This document shows positions 1-8,550 of a stretch of DNA of 64,000 bases, one piece after another (the stretch's first letter is position 1; each line of letters begins with the position of its first letter). Below the pieces are notes generated by a model, which was not told where the DNA came from, ran no database searches, and saw only the letters and a list, made by a program, of their open reading frames with translations. The stretch comes from Salegentibacter maritimus (GTDB lineage Bacteria; Bacteroidota; Bacteroidia; Flavobacteriales; Flavobacteriaceae). The translations under genes and the position numbers were made by a program. The stretch is taken from the NCBI RefSeq assembly GCF_016236915.1, contig NZ_JAEHOK010000001.1, positions 248,001 through 312,000 on the forward strand, read 5' to 3'.

Positions 1-35
1 TGGCTTTTATGTTTTAGGTTATGAAGATGGAAAAT

Positions 36-653
36 TTAATGTCGCTTTTCTAAAACGTTGGCAATATCTTTTAAAGAAAAACCTTTGGCCTGTAATAAAA
101 TTAAATAATGAAAAAGCAAATCGGCACTTTCATTTAAAAACAAATCATCATTATTATCCTTCGCTTCAATAACCGTTTCTACGGCCTCCTCGCCTACTTT
201 TTGAGCTATCTTATTCATTCCCTCATCAAAAAGGGAAACCACATAAGAATTTTTATCCTCACGTAACCCGGGCTCTACCTCGCTCATTCTTTTTCGCTTG
301 GCGATAATTCCTTCTAATTGAGATAGAAATCCAAAATTGGGCTCATTTTCTTCAGCCCAGCAAGTATCTGTTCCCTTATGGCAGGTTGGGCCTTCAGGGT
401 TCACCGAGATTAACAAGGTATCGTTATCACAGTCGTTTTTAATAGTTACCAAATGGAGGTAATTACCGCTTTCTTCACCTTTTGTCCATAAACGATTTTT
501 AGTTCTGCTAAAAAAAGTTACTTTTTTTGTTTCATTTGTTTTCAAAAAAGCCTCCTCATTCATATACCCTAACATTAGTACCTTTTTTGTAGATGCGTCC
601 TGGATTATCGCCGGTACAAGTCCGTCGTTATTCTTATTAAAATCTATATTCAT
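36..653 (-). CDS. hisIE: Bifunctional phosphoribosyl-AMP cyclohydrolase / phosphoribosyl-ATP pyrophosphatase
   Basis: This enzyme performs the second and third steps of histidine synthesis, pyrophosphate removal from PR-ATP and ring opening of PR-AMP, in the cytoplasm. Residues 1-110 form the cyclohydrolase domain: the DCDND motif (residues 74-78) binds metal, and C75, C91 and C98 are in the usual zinc-ligand positions. Residues 110-205 form the helical pyrophosphatase domain with KVGEEAVE (152-159) and an ESADLLFHY stretch. The 205-residue length is normal for the fusion. It is the last his gene visible, 272 bases after hisF, and that gap is filled by a dispersed repeat. The ATG start fits family length. 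Identification is secure. Confidence 0.97.
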   Translation of the reverse strand: MNIDFNKNNDGLVPAIIQDASTKKVLMLGYMNEEAFLKTNETKKVTFFSRTKNRLWTKGEESGNYLHLVTIKNDCDNDTLLISVNPEGPTCHKGTDTCWAEENEPNFGFLSQLEGIIAKRKRMSEVEPGLREDKNSYVVSLFDEGMNKIAQKVGEEAVETVIEAKDNNDDLFLNESADLLFHYLILLQAKGFSLKDIANVLEKRH

Positions 654-675
654 GTCTACTTTTCATTTTATAAAT

Positions 676-863
676 GTCATCCTGAATTTCTTTTCAGTGC
701 CTGCCCCGATTTTTATCGGGATCTAATTATATTTTTTTGAATAGGAACTTTTTTTAAAAGCTTTAAAAAACATCATCTTAGACCGTAGCTTCGGGATTAA
801 TTTCAGGATCTAATATTTTATTTTAAACCACTTAGAAGCTGAAACAAGTTCAGCTTTACGAAA
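676..863. repeat. Dispersed hairpin repeat, family B (copy in hisF-hisIE gap)
   Basis: The left part begins GTCATCCTGAATTTCTTTTCAG and is followed by the small palindrome CCCGATTTTTATCGGG. The right part ends TTAGAAGCTGAAACAAGTTCAGC followed by TTACGAAA. A second partial left half lies around 799-811. The same left and right halves recur at 6249, 16356, 51209 and 53206. Each half folds into a short hairpin. It fills most of the 272-base gap between hisF and hisIE and would be transcribed with the operon. Confidence 0.8.
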
Positions 864-925
864 TATAGCAATAATCAAGCTTGTTTCTCTATTCTATCTT
901 CTATTCTCTTTTTTCTTGCTATTAT

Positions 926-1681
926 TTAAAGCCTAACTTCCACGCCATTTCTACGAAGTTCTTCTTTTAAGTCTTTAATTTCAATTTCCTTAAAGTGAAA
1001 AACACTAGCGGCAAGGGCGGCGTCTGCTTTTCCTTTTATAAAAGCATCGGTAAAATGCTGCATAGTTCCCGCACCTCCTGATGCGATTATGGGTATATTT
1101 AAGTCTGAAGATAAAACTGCCAATGCTTTATTGGCGAAACCTTCTTTGGTTCCATCGTTATTCATGGAAGTAAATAGAATTTCTCCTGCTCCGCGTTCTT
1201 CCACTTCTTTTGCCCATTGAAACAAATTTACATCGGTGGGCACTTTTCCGCCTACCAGGTGTACTAACCATTCACCGTTTACCTGTTTGGCGTCAATAGC
1301 CACGGTAATACATTGACTCCCAAATTTAGCAGCAAGCTCGTTAATTAGGTCCGGTTTTTTGAATGCTGAAGAATTTATGGAAACTTTATCGGCTCCATTT
1401 TTAAGCAAAATATCCACGTCTTCTACAGATGAAATTCCACCACCAACGGTAAAGGGAATATTAACTTTTTCGGCAACCCGTCTCACCAAATCGGCCAGGG
1501 TATTTCGTTTTTCTTCCGTAGCCGAAATATCAAGAAAAACCAATTCATCTGCACCAGATTTTGCGTAGATTTCTGCTAGTTCAACCGGATCTCCGGCATC
1601 CCTTAAATCTATAAAATTTACGCCTTTTACGGTTCTTCCGTCTTTAATATCCAGGCAGGGTATAATTCGTTTTGTAAGCAT
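926..1681 (-). CDS. hisF: Imidazole glycerol phosphate synthase, cyclase subunit HisF
   Basis: HisF is the (beta/alpha)8-barrel synthase subunit. It uses ammonia delivered by HisH to convert PRFAR into IGP and AICAR. The 251-residue length is typical. D11 (CLDIKDG) and D130 (VAIDAK) are the two catalytic aspartates, and phosphate-binding glycine loops occur at TVGGGIS (79-84) and ASGGAG. It lies 53 bases after hisA in the same direction. Its partner HisH is encoded upstream in the same operon, separated by the four-helix-bundle gene and hisA. Confidence 0.98.
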   Translation of the reverse strand: MLTKRIIPCLDIKDGRTVKGVNFIDLRDAGDPVELAEIYAKSGADELVFLDISATEEKRNTLADLVRRVAEKVNIPFTVGGGISSVEDVDILLKNGADKVSINSSAFKKPDLINELAAKFGSQCITVAIDAKQVNGEWLVHLVGGKVPTDVNLFQWAKEVEERGAGEILFTSMNNDGTKEGFANKALAVLSSDLNIPIIASGGAGTMQHFTDAFIKGKADAALAASVFHFKEIEIKDLKEELRRNGVEVRL

Positions 1682-1734
1682 TGTTTGTATATTAAAGTTC
1701 CTTTCTTTTTTAAGGGAAAGTAACCGGGGTACAT

Positions 1735-2472
1735 TTAATTCTCTAAAATAAACTTCTCCAATTCTTTCATTTGAATACGACCTTCATAAATTGCCTTTCC
1801 AATTATGGTGCCTTCACAACCAAGTTCAGCCAGTTTGGGTAATTCGCTAAAGGTAGAAATTCCTCCTGAAGCTATAAGTTTTAGCTTTTTATCGTCTGAA
1901 GAAGTTTCTTCCAGAATTCTGCGGTACAGTTCAAAAGAAGGACCTTCCAGCATCCCATCTTTAGAGATATCGGTACAAATCACATAGTTTATACCTTCTT
2001 GCTGGTATTCCCTAATAAAAGGTATGAGTTCTTTATTAGATTCTTCCTGCCAGCCGCTAACCGCAATTTTTTCGTTATTGGCATCAGCTCCCAGGATTAT
2101 TTTTTCAGGACCAAATTTCTTAATCCAGGATTTAAAAACTTCAGGATCTTTAACAGCAATACTACCACCGGTTATTTGCTGTGCGCCACATTCAAAAGCA
2201 ATTTGTAAATCTTTATCGGTTTTTAATCCGCCACCAAAATCAATTTTTAAACTGGTTTTAGAAGCTATTTCTTCCAAAATTTTATGATTTACAATATTTT
2301 TTGATTTAGCACCATCCAAATCTACCAAATGTAAATACTGAATCCCGTGCGTCTCAAAGTTTTTGGCTACTTCTAGCGGATTTTCATTATAAATTTTCCT
2401 GGTATTGTAATCGCCTTTTGAAAGACGAACACATTTACCTTCAATAATATCTATAGCTGGAATTATTCTCAT
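1735..2472 (-). CDS. hisA: Phosphoribosylformimino-AICAR-P isomerase HisA
   Basis: HisA catalyses the Amadori rearrangement of ProFAR to PRFAR, the fourth step of histidine synthesis. The 245 residues form one (beta/alpha)8 barrel. D8 (PAIDII) and D130 (GADANN) or D168 (CTDIS) match catalytic aspartates, and there are two GG phosphate loops (FGGGLK near 80, ASGGIS near the C-terminus). The start is an ATG directly abutting the inverted-repeat arm of the small element that carries the four-helix-bundle gene. Translation start spacing to the preceding ORF is 49 bases. Confidence 0.98.
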   Translation of the reverse strand: MRIIPAIDIIEGKCVRLSKGDYNTRKIYNENPLEVAKNFETHGIQYLHLVDLDGAKSKNIVNHKILEEIASKTSLKIDFGGGLKTDKDLQIAFECGAQQITGGSIAVKDPEVFKSWIKKFGPEKIILGADANNEKIAVSGWQEESNKELIPFIREYQQEGINYVICTDISKDGMLEGPSFELYRRILEETSSDDKKLKLIASGGISTFSELPKLAELGCEGTIIGKAIYEGRIQMKELEKFILEN

Positions 2473-2474
2473 TT

Positions 2475-2924
2475 AAAGTACAAAGTTAGAAGTTTGAAAT
2501 ATGAAGTATTAAAAATTAAAATTATGTTTTCTTGTTTTGTTGTTTTCGTCTTGCTGTATTTATTGAGGCTACTGTAATGGCCAAAATCTCTTCCGCTTCA
2601 CGGTGTAAGTTTTGAGCTTTTTTAATGTCTTTACCTTTCATGATTTCCATAAATAATTCAAGAAAATACATACTCTCGTCTGCTTCTTCTTCAACGATTT
2701 TAAGTTTATTTATAAAATCGGCAGTAGATTTGGCACGTTGAGAAGCTCTATAATTTGCTCCCACAGAACTTGAACAACGGATGAGTTGATTGGCAAAAGC
2801 ATTATACTCTCTGGAATAAGGTATTTCTTTACAGAAAGACCAGCAATCTAATGCGAACTGTTTTGTTCTTTTTTTTAAGTCGTTCATTACTTCGTACTTT
2901 TAATTTCGTACTTCTAACTTCAAA
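2475..2924. mobile_element. Inverted-repeat-bounded element carrying the S23-type gene (family C)
   Basis: A small ORF (2522-2887) is flanked by two AT-rich arms related as inverted repeats. The arm at about 2475-2510 contains AAAGTTAGAAGTTTGAA and ATGAAGTA. The reverse complement of 2889-2924 contains TTGAAGTTAGAAGTACGAA and AAAGTACGAAGT. The arms share a repeating GAAGT-N core. The upstream arm supplies the last codons and stop of hisH, and the downstream arm abuts the hisA ATG. This is inferred to be an inserted unit; no target duplication is evident. Confidence 0.5.
2522..2887 (-). CDS. Four-helix-bundle protein (S23 / 23S rRNA intervening-sequence protein family)
   Basis: The protein has 121 residues and is predicted all-helical. 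It has the conserved features of the four helix bundle / S23 family first seen in 23S rRNA intervening sequences: an N-terminal FALDCWSFCKEIP-like stretch, RCSSSVGANYRA (about residues 37-48), and EEADESMYFLELF (about 66-78). The function is unknown; family members are pentameric helical bundles with a basic surface. It has nothing obvious to do with histidine synthesis but lies inside the his operon, 12 bases after hisH and 49 before hisA, bounded by inverted GAAGT-type repeats. It is likely a passenger gene. Confidence 0.85.
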   Translation of the reverse strand: MNDLKKRTKQFALDCWSFCKEIPYSREYNAFANQLIRCSSSVGANYRASQRAKSTADFINKLKIVEEEADESMYFLELFMEIMKGKDIKKAQNLHREAEEILAITVASINTARRKQQNKKT

Positions 2925-3493
2925 AAATTTCCCAGAATTTTCTCGCCCGCGTCACTACTTTTTTCGGGATGAAATTGTACTCCATAAAAATTATCTTTTT
3001 GAATTGCCGAGGTATATTCTACTCCGTATTCAGTAGATGATATGGTTTCTAAACATTCCTTAACGTAAAAACTATGTACTAAATACACGAATTCTCCTTC
3101 TGAAATTCCGCTAAACAATGGGGATTTTAGATCATAAATTTTATTCCAACCAATTTGCGGAACTTTTAATTTATTATCGAATTTCACTACGTTGGCGTCA
3201 AAAATTCCGAGGCCATCAGTATCTCCTTCCTCGCAATATGTACACATTAACTGCATTCCAAGGCAAATTCCCAATACCGGCTGTTCTAAAGTTGGAATCA
3301 CTTTATCTAAACCGGTAGACTTTAGCATTTTCATTGCGCTGCTGGCCTCACCTACTCCGGGGAAAATCACTTTATCTGCCGTTTTAATTTCTGCGGCATC
3401 GCTACTTAAAATCGCCTCGTAACCCAGTCGCTCTATCGCAAATTTTATACTTTGAATATTACCCGCCCCGTAATCTATTATTACTATTTTCAT
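2900..3493 (-). CDS. hisH: Imidazole glycerol phosphate synthase, glutaminase subunit HisH
   Basis: HisH is a class I glutamine amidotransferase that supplies ammonia to HisF. The 197 residues include the nucleophile C77 in GICLGMQ and H175/E177 in QFHPEKS. The C-terminus is odd: after the family-like GNFLK the last residues LEVRN and the stop codon are encoded by the GAAGT-type repeat arm that precedes the four-helix-bundle gene. The native end was therefore apparently rewritten by that insertion, without breaking the enzyme. The upstream gap to hisB (174 bases) holds a family A repeat. Confidence 0.97.
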   Translation of the reverse strand: MKIVIIDYGAGNIQSIKFAIERLGYEAILSSDAAEIKTADKVIFPGVGEASSAMKMLKSTGLDKVIPTLEQPVLGICLGMQLMCTYCEEGDTDGLGIFDANVVKFDNKLKVPQIGWNKIYDLKSPLFSGISEGEFVYLVHSFYVKECLETISSTEYGVEYTSAIQKDNFYGVQFHPEKSSDAGEKILGNFLKLEVRN

Positions 3494-3570
3494 ATTTTAG
3501 TTTTCAGTAGTAAGTACTATGTATTGAGATTCTTCATATCTTTTAACACACTACTTATATCTGTCATTTA

Positions 3571-3667
3571 TTGGCTCCGTTAAAGGGTGTAATACCCCCC
3601 TGGCTTGCCTCGAAATTAAAATTTTGTTTCCAACGAATACCTCGTGGCCTTACCTCGAAATAGTTTA
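3571..3667 (-). repeat. Dispersed hairpin repeat, family A (hisB-hisH gap)
   Basis: Read on the minus strand the unit runs TAAACTATTTCGAGG...TTTCGAGGCAAGCC...GGTATTACACCC...CCAA. It aligns along its whole ~97 bases with the copies at 8551-8646 and 35794-35889. It starts exactly at the base after the hisB stop codon. The 3' half of the unit can fold into consecutive short hairpins. Confidence 0.85.
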
Positions 3668-4810
3668 CTATAACATTCCTTTGGTTGATGGCAGAATCAT
3701 TTTTTCGGCATCTCGTTTTACCGCCACTTTAATTGCCTTGGCAAAAGCTTTAAATATAGCCTCAATTTTGTGGTGCTCATTTTGCCCCTCAGCTTTTACA
3801 TTTAGGTTGGCCTTAGCACCATCGGTAAAAGATTTAAAGAAATGATAAAACATCTCTGTAGGCATTTTCCCCACCATTTCACGGTTAAATTCGGTTTCCC
3901 ACACTATCCAATTTCTTCCGCCAAAATCTATAGCTACCTGGGCCAGGCAATCGTCCATAGGTAAGCAAAATCCGTAGCGTTCTATACCAAGTTTATTGCC
4001 CAAAGCTTTGCTAAAAACTTCTCCCAGGGCAATGGCGGTATCTTCAATGGTATGGTGCTCATCAACCTCTAAATCGCCCTTTACTTGAACCGTGAGATCC
4101 ATTTGACCGTGACGGGCTATCTGATCTAGCATATGGTCAAAAAATGCAATTCCGGTACTAATATCAGATTTTCCGGTTCCATCTAAATTTAGTTGAATAA
4201 AGATATCGGTTTCATTGGTTTTCCTTGAAATTTCTGCCCTTCTATCCTTCAGCTTTAAGAATTCATAGATATCTTTCCAACTATCGGTTTTAAGAGCTAT
4301 AGCTTCTTTAACTTTCTCCTGGTCATTCTTCACTTCATCGGTGGCCAAATCTTCATGTGTATCTATAAAAATACCTTTTCCACCAAAATTATAGGCAAAC
4401 TCAATATCTGTAAGCCGATCGCCAATCATAAAAGAATTCTTTAGGTCGTATTCTTTTTCATTATTTAAATACTTTCCTTCTAAAAGCCCCGTATTAGGTT
4501 TTCGGGTAGGAGAATTATCTTTTGCGAAAGTACGGTCCATTAAAATTTCACTAAACTCCACGCCTTCATTTTTGAAAGTTTGAATGATAAAATTTTGAAT
4601 AGGCCAAAAGTCTTTTTCCGGATAAGAGTCTGTGCCCAGGCCATCCTGATTGGTTACCATCACCAATTCAAAATCCAGTTCTTCAGCAATTTTTTTTAAA
4701 TAGTACAAAGCTTCAGGGTAAAATTCCAATTTTTCAATACAATCTACCTGATAATCTTCCGGCTCGTGAATTAGGGTTCCATCACGATCTATAAATAATA
4801 CTTTTTTCAT
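3668..4810 (-). CDS. hisB: Bifunctional histidinol-phosphatase / imidazoleglycerol-phosphate dehydratase HisB
   Basis: Residues 1-165 are a HAD phosphatase domain (DRDGT, nucleophile D8 and D10; TNQDGLGT 53-60; GDRLTD 130-135). Residues 190-380 are IGP dehydratase with [13 protein letters not shown] (223-235), DEHHTIED and the late DHHRVE-like NEHHKIE motif. It catalyses two non-consecutive steps of histidine synthesis. In enterobacterial HisB a zinc loop with three cysteines and a histidine precedes RKP. Here the equivalent [15 protein letters not shown] (91-105) has none of them, so zinc is probably not bound. Length is normal. The stop codon abuts a family A repeat. Confidence 0.96.
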   Translation of the reverse strand: MKKVLFIDRDGTLIHEPEDYQVDCIEKLEFYPEALYYLKKIAEELDFELVMVTNQDGLGTDSYPEKDFWPIQNFIIQTFKNEGVEFSEILMDRTFAKDNSPTRKPNTGLLEGKYLNNEKEYDLKNSFMIGDRLTDIEFAYNFGGKGIFIDTHEDLATDEVKNDQEKVKEAIALKTDSWKDIYEFLKLKDRRAEISRKTNETDIFIQLNLDGTGKSDISTGIAFFDHMLDQIARHGQMDLTVQVKGDLEVDEHHTIEDTAIALGEVFSKALGNKLGIERYGFCLPMDDCLAQVAIDFGGRNWIVWETEFNREMVGKMPTEMFYHFFKSFTDGAKANLNVKAEGQNEHHKIEAIFKAFAKAIKVAVKRDAEKMILPSTKGML

Positions 4811-4814
4811 AACT

Positions 4815-5126
4815 TTAGTTATGCCCTGAACTTGTTTCAGGGCCTTTTGAATTTAACTTTAGGCTTATTAAAGTTGGATTAAATTTCTTTATTAAATTCC
4901 ATTTCCAGGATTTATGCCAGTTTTTCAATTGTTTCTCTCTTGCTTTAGCTAATCTGGAACTAGGTATAATTTCAAAATATATAAGATCAAAGACATTATA
5001 ATCTCGTGTAAACTTCGCTCCTTTTCTTAAACGGTGCTGTCTTAGTCGGAATACAAGATTTTTTGTAGATCCTATATAAAGAACGCTTCTATTCTTATTG
5101 GTTAATATGTAAACATAGTTATTCAT
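4815..5126 (-). CDS. GIY-YIG endonuclease-domain protein embedded in a family B repeat
   Basis: The protein has 103 residues from the ATG at 5126; a TTG three codons upstream is less likely. The GIY-YIG core is visible as YVYILTN and LYIGSTKNL near the N-terminus, followed by [17 protein letters not shown] and an E near residue 85. Small stand-alone members of this UvrC-like family are common in flavobacteria and their role is unclear. The last residues ([10 protein letters not shown]) are translated from a palindromic repeat half-site, and the other half-site lies just upstream of the start. The gene is 4 bases from hisB and 44 from hisC, co-directional with them, so it is expressed with the his operon. 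Confidence 0.85.
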   Translation of the reverse strand: MNNYVYILTNKNRSVLYIGSTKNLVFRLRQHRLRKGAKFTRDYNVFDLIYFEIIPSSRLAKAREKQLKNWHKSWKWNLIKKFNPTLISLKLNSKGPETSSGHN

Positions 5127-5166
5127 TTCTATCAAAAGAAGCTAAAAAAAGTTCAGTTTGACGAAA
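4818..5166. mobile_element. Candidate repeat-bounded GIY-YIG cassette
   Basis: The GIY-YIG ORF is bracketed by the two halves of the family B repeat. The palindrome CCCTGAACTTGTTTCAGGG at 4824-4842 is the left half. AGAAGCT, followed by a run of A, then GTTCAGTTTGACGAAA at 5137-5166 is the right half. Order and orientation are those of the non-coding family B copies, whose short spacer is here replaced by an ORF of about 300 bases. This is read as a possible parent or cargo form of the repeat; it is inference from one locus. Confidence 0.45.
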
Positions 5167-5179
5167 ACTATACTTTTTA

Positions 5180-6226
5180 TTATTCTATACTCTTTAAAGC
5201 TTCTATTAACTTTTTATTTTCCGCTTGGGTTCCAACAGTTAAGCGTAGTGTATTTTCGCAAAGCGGTTGCGTAGTGCGGTTTCTAATTACTATTCCTTTT
5301 TCTAACAATTGCCCATATCTTTTATTGGCATTATCTACTTTTACCAAAATAAAATTAGCATCAGATGGGTATATTTTCTCAACAAACCCAACATTCGCTA
5401 GAGCCTCACTTAAGAGGGTTCTTTCTTTAATTAAATCGGCTATTTCAGAAGCTACCTGCTCTTTTTTAAGCACTCTATCTAAAGCCCTTACTTGCGTTAA
5501 TTCATTTACATTGTAAGGTGGTTTAATTTTATTTAAGATTTCAATAATTGCTGTAGAAGCATAGCAAATTCCTAAGCGTATTCCCGCCATACCATATGCT
5601 TTAGAAAGTGTTTGGGTAACTACCAGATTTTGATATTGCACGAGTTTATGTAACCAGCTTTTTTCTTCTGAAAAATCTATATAGGCCTCATCTACAATCA
5701 CTAAACCATTAAAACTTCTCAGAATTTTTAAAATCTTTTCTTCTGAAAATGAATTACCCGTAGGGTTATTGGGAGAACATAAAAAGATCATTTTCGTATT
5801 TTGATCTACCGAATTCAGAATCTCTGTTACATTGGGTTCAAAATCTGAATTTAGCAAAACTTCCCTATTCTCTATATTATTGATATTGGCCAGTACTTTG
5901 TACATACCATAGGTAGGAGGCAAGGTAATTATATTATCATCTCCCGGCTCGCAAAATGCACGAAACAGCAAATCCAGTACTTCATCGCTTCCATTGCCCA
6001 GTAGAATATTTTCTGAAACAATACCTTTTAATTTCGCCAATTCAGCCTTTAGGTTACGTTGCTGCGGATCTGGATACCGATTTACATCGGTTTGAAACGG
6101 ATTTTCGTTCGCATCTAAAAAAACCATTTCAGAACCCGTAGACTGGTATTCGTCCCTGGCGGAAGAATAAGGCTTTAAAACGGCCACATTAGGCCTTACC
6201 AGATTATTTATATTAAATTTATTCAT
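5180..6226 (-). CDS. hisC: Histidinol-phosphate aminotransferase HisC
   Basis: HisC is a fold-type I PLP aminotransferase that converts imidazole acetol phosphate to histidinol phosphate. Visible features are LGNGSDEVLDLLF, CSPNNPTGN, VDEAYIDF, the Schiff-base lysine in TLSKAYGMAGIRLG, and a late RNRTTQPLCENTLRLTVGT. I chose the ATG at 6226 (MNKFNINNLVRPNV). The ATG nine codons further upstream (6253) lies inside a dispersed repeat and would add an atypical extension. The length is then 348 residues, normal for the family. It lies between hisD and the GIY-YIG cassette. Confidence 0.96.
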   Translation of the reverse strand: MNKFNINNLVRPNVAVLKPYSSARDEYQSTGSEMVFLDANENPFQTDVNRYPDPQQRNLKAELAKLKGIVSENILLGNGSDEVLDLLFRAFCEPGDDNIITLPPTYGMYKVLANINNIENREVLLNSDFEPNVTEILNSVDQNTKMIFLCSPNNPTGNSFSEEKILKILRSFNGLVIVDEAYIDFSEEKSWLHKLVQYQNLVVTQTLSKAYGMAGIRLGICYASTAIIEILNKIKPPYNVNELTQVRALDRVLKKEQVASEIADLIKERTLLSEALANVGFVEKIYPSDANFILVKVDNANKRYGQLLEKGIVIRNRTTQPLCENTLRLTVGTQAENKKLIEALKSIE

Positions 6227-6248
6227 TCTATTTGAATGGTCTTTAATC

Positions 6249-6350
6249 GTCATTCTGAATTTATTCTCTTCGTCACCCTGAACTCGTTTCAGGGTCTAAG
6301 ATATAGACTGTTAGAACATATTAGATTCTGTAATAAATTCAGAATGACGA
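6249..6350. repeat. Dispersed hairpin repeat, family B (hisC-hisD gap)
   Basis: The unit holds GTCATTCTGAATTTATT, then CGTCACCCTGAACTCG with TTTCAGGGTCTAAG, and ends with AGATTCTGTAATAAATTC followed by AGAATGACGA. Terminal GTCATTCTGAA and TTCAGAATGACG are inverted complements. It separates hisD from hisC by 108 to 135 bases and overlaps the alternative upstream hisC ATG. Confidence 0.75.
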
Positions 6351-6361
6351 TATTTTTAGTA

Positions 6362-7645
6362 TTACTTTAATTCTTTTAATCGTAAGCTCACCGCATTTTT
6401 ATGGGCTGCCAAACCTTCGGCTTCTGCCATTAATTCAATGGCAGGACCAATTCCGCGAATACCTTCTTCAGATATTTTTTGAAAAGTCATACTCTTCATA
6501 AAACTATCTAAGTTCACTCCGCTATATTGTTTGGCATAAGCATTTGTGGGCAGTGTATGGTTGGTTCCCGAAGCATAATCTCCGGCACTTTCGGGAGTAA
6601 AATTTCCTATAAAAACCGAACCTGCATTCTGAATACCTTCGGTGAAAAAACTTTCGTTAGTCGTACAAATAATAAAGTGTTCCGGGCCATATTCATTAAT
6701 TAAATCCAGAGCATCTTTCTCTTTTTCAACATATATTAGCCTGGAATGGGCTATGGCCTTTTCAGCAATATCCTTTCTTGGTAAAACTGCTAATTGATTG
6801 GTTACTTCCTTCTCTACCTCTTCCATTAAACTTTTAGAGTTGGAAACAAGCACTACCTGGCTATCTGCCCCGTGTTCGGCCTGGCTTAACAAATCTGAGG
6901 CAATAAAAGCTGCATTGGCAGAATCATCGGCTAAAACAAGTAATTCAGAAGGGCCTGCCGGCATATCTATAGCCACATTATAACGAGTTGCCAATTGTTT
7001 CGCCACTGTAACAAACTGATTACCGGGACCAAAAATCTTATAGACCTTTGGGATGGTTTCGGTACCAAATGTCATTGCTGCAATTGCCTGAATCCCACCA
7101 ACTTTATATATTTTAGTCACACCACATAATTCTACGGTATATAAAATGGCTGGATGTACATTTCCATTTTTATCTGGCGGCGTACACAGTACAACTTCTT
7201 CACAGCCGGCAATGTTTGCAGGAGTAGCCAACATTAAAATTGTAGAAAATAAAGGAGCACTTCCACCCGGGATATATAATCCAACTTTTTGAATAGCCCT
7301 TTTTTCCTGCCAGCACTTTACTCCATTAGTTGTCTCAACCTCTATTCTATCGGTTTTTTGTGCAGCATGAAATTTTTCGATATTGCTTTTAGCCAATTTG
7401 ATAGCATCTTTCAATTCGTTGGAAACCTTAGCGGCAGCAGTAGTTACTTCTTCTTGTGTAACTTTTGTTTGCAAAAGATTTATTCCATCAAAAAGTTCGG
7501 TATATTTTGATATTGCGGTGTCCCCTTTTGTTTTTACTTCACTAAAAACCTGGTTTACGGTTTCTTCAATATCTTCTATAGTTTGCGTAGGCCTTTTTAA
7601 AATTTTAGCCCATTCAGACTTAGCAGGATTATAAAATTTTTCCAT
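6362..7645 (-). CDS. hisD: Histidinol dehydrogenase HisD
   Basis: HisD is a zinc-dependent, NAD-linked four-electron oxidation enzyme that makes histidine from histidinol, the last two steps of the pathway. The 427 residues are typical. Recognisable stretches are YIPGGSAPLFSTILM, FGPGNQFVTVAK, DMPAGPSELLVLAD, SQAEHGADSQVVLVS (zinc and substrate region) and EHFIICT followed later by SGTNHTLPT. It begins 1 base after hisG ends, so the two are almost certainly translationally coupled. Confidence 0.98.
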   Translation of the reverse strand: MEKFYNPAKSEWAKILKRPTQTIEDIEETVNQVFSEVKTKGDTAISKYTELFDGINLLQTKVTQEEVTTAAAKVSNELKDAIKLAKSNIEKFHAAQKTDRIEVETTNGVKCWQEKRAIQKVGLYIPGGSAPLFSTILMLATPANIAGCEEVVLCTPPDKNGNVHPAILYTVELCGVTKIYKVGGIQAIAAMTFGTETIPKVYKIFGPGNQFVTVAKQLATRYNVAIDMPAGPSELLVLADDSANAAFIASDLLSQAEHGADSQVVLVSNSKSLMEEVEKEVTNQLAVLPRKDIAEKAIAHSRLIYVEKEKDALDLINEYGPEHFIICTTNESFFTEGIQNAGSVFIGNFTPESAGDYASGTNHTLPTNAYAKQYSGVNLDSFMKSMTFQKISEEGIRGIGPAIELMAEAEGLAAHKNAVSLRLKELK

Positions 7646-7646
7646 C

Positions 7647-8510
7647 TTAAAGTACCATTTTTTCTATAGGTGCAACTAAAATACCTTCGGCACCATTTTG
7701 TTTTAATTCATCTATTACCTCCCAGAAACGTTCTTCATTAATCACGGTATGAATAGAACTCCAGCCTTCATCGGCAAGCGGGAGAATTGTAGGACTTCTC
7801 ATTCCAGGCAGTAATTCGATGATCTTTTCTAAATTTTCATTGGGAGCATTCAGTAAAATATATTTAGAAGTACGCGCATTTAAAACCGATTTCAATCTAA
7901 ATTGCAATCTCTCTAGAATTTGCTGTCGTTCTTCTGAAATTTCAGGAGAAATAGCGAGCACGGCTTCACTCTTCAGCATAATTTCTACCTCTTTTAATCC
8001 GTTTTTAAACAAAGTGCTACCGCTGGAAACAATATCACAAATACCATCGGCTAACCCAATATTGGGAGCTATTTCTACCGAACCATTAATGATATGAAGT
8101 TCGGCTGTAATACCTTTCTTCTCCAGGAATTCATTTACCGTGTTAGGATAAGAAGTGGCAATTTTTTTGCCGTCAAGATCTTTAAGGCTATTGTACTCCA
8201 TAGATTTTGGCACAGCCAAAGAAACACGACATTTTGAAAACCCAAGTTTTTCACCCTGAATAATATCTTTTCCTTTCTCAATTAGCACATTCTCGCCAAT
8301 TATGGCTACATCAACCACTCCATCTCTTAAATACTGTGGTATATCACCATTTCTAAGATACATTACCTCTAACGGAAAGTTACGTGATGAAGCTTTAAGT
8401 TGTTCTTTTCCATTATCTATAGAAATACCGGCATCTTTCAGTATTTTGAGGGAATCTTCATTTAATCTACCCGATTTTTGAATAGCAATCCTTAATTTTT
8501 CCTGGCTCAT
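7647..8510 (-). CDS. hisG: ATP phosphoribosyltransferase, long form HisG
   Basis: HisG joins ATP and PRPP, the committed step of histidine synthesis, and is normally inhibited by histidine. The 287 residues correspond to the long (hexameric) form. The catalytic bilobal domain contains IAIQKSGRLNED at the N-terminus and DGICDIVSSGSTLFKNGL. A C-terminal ACT-like regulatory domain (about 205-287, ending GAEGILVAPIEKM) follows, so no HisZ partner is expected. It is the first structural gene after the leader-attenuator region. The ATG at 8510 gives the standard N-terminus. Confidence 0.98.
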   Translation of the reverse strand: MSQEKLRIAIQKSGRLNEDSLKILKDAGISIDNGKEQLKASSRNFPLEVMYLRNGDIPQYLRDGVVDVAIIGENVLIEKGKDIIQGEKLGFSKCRVSLAVPKSMEYNSLKDLDGKKIATSYPNTVNEFLEKKGITAELHIINGSVEIAPNIGLADGICDIVSSGSTLFKNGLKEVEIMLKSEAVLAISPEISEERQQILERLQFRLKSVLNARTSKYILLNAPNENLEKIIELLPGMRSPTILPLADEGWSSIHTVINEERFWEVIDELKQNGAEGILVAPIEKMVL

Positions 8511-8550
8511 TTTTTAAATTTCTTTTACGCTTTAGTTGTTGGTTATAAAG

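Noticed and set aside
6227-6253. Upstream ATG for hisC
   Set aside because: It lies in a family B repeat and adds nine residues not typical of HisC.
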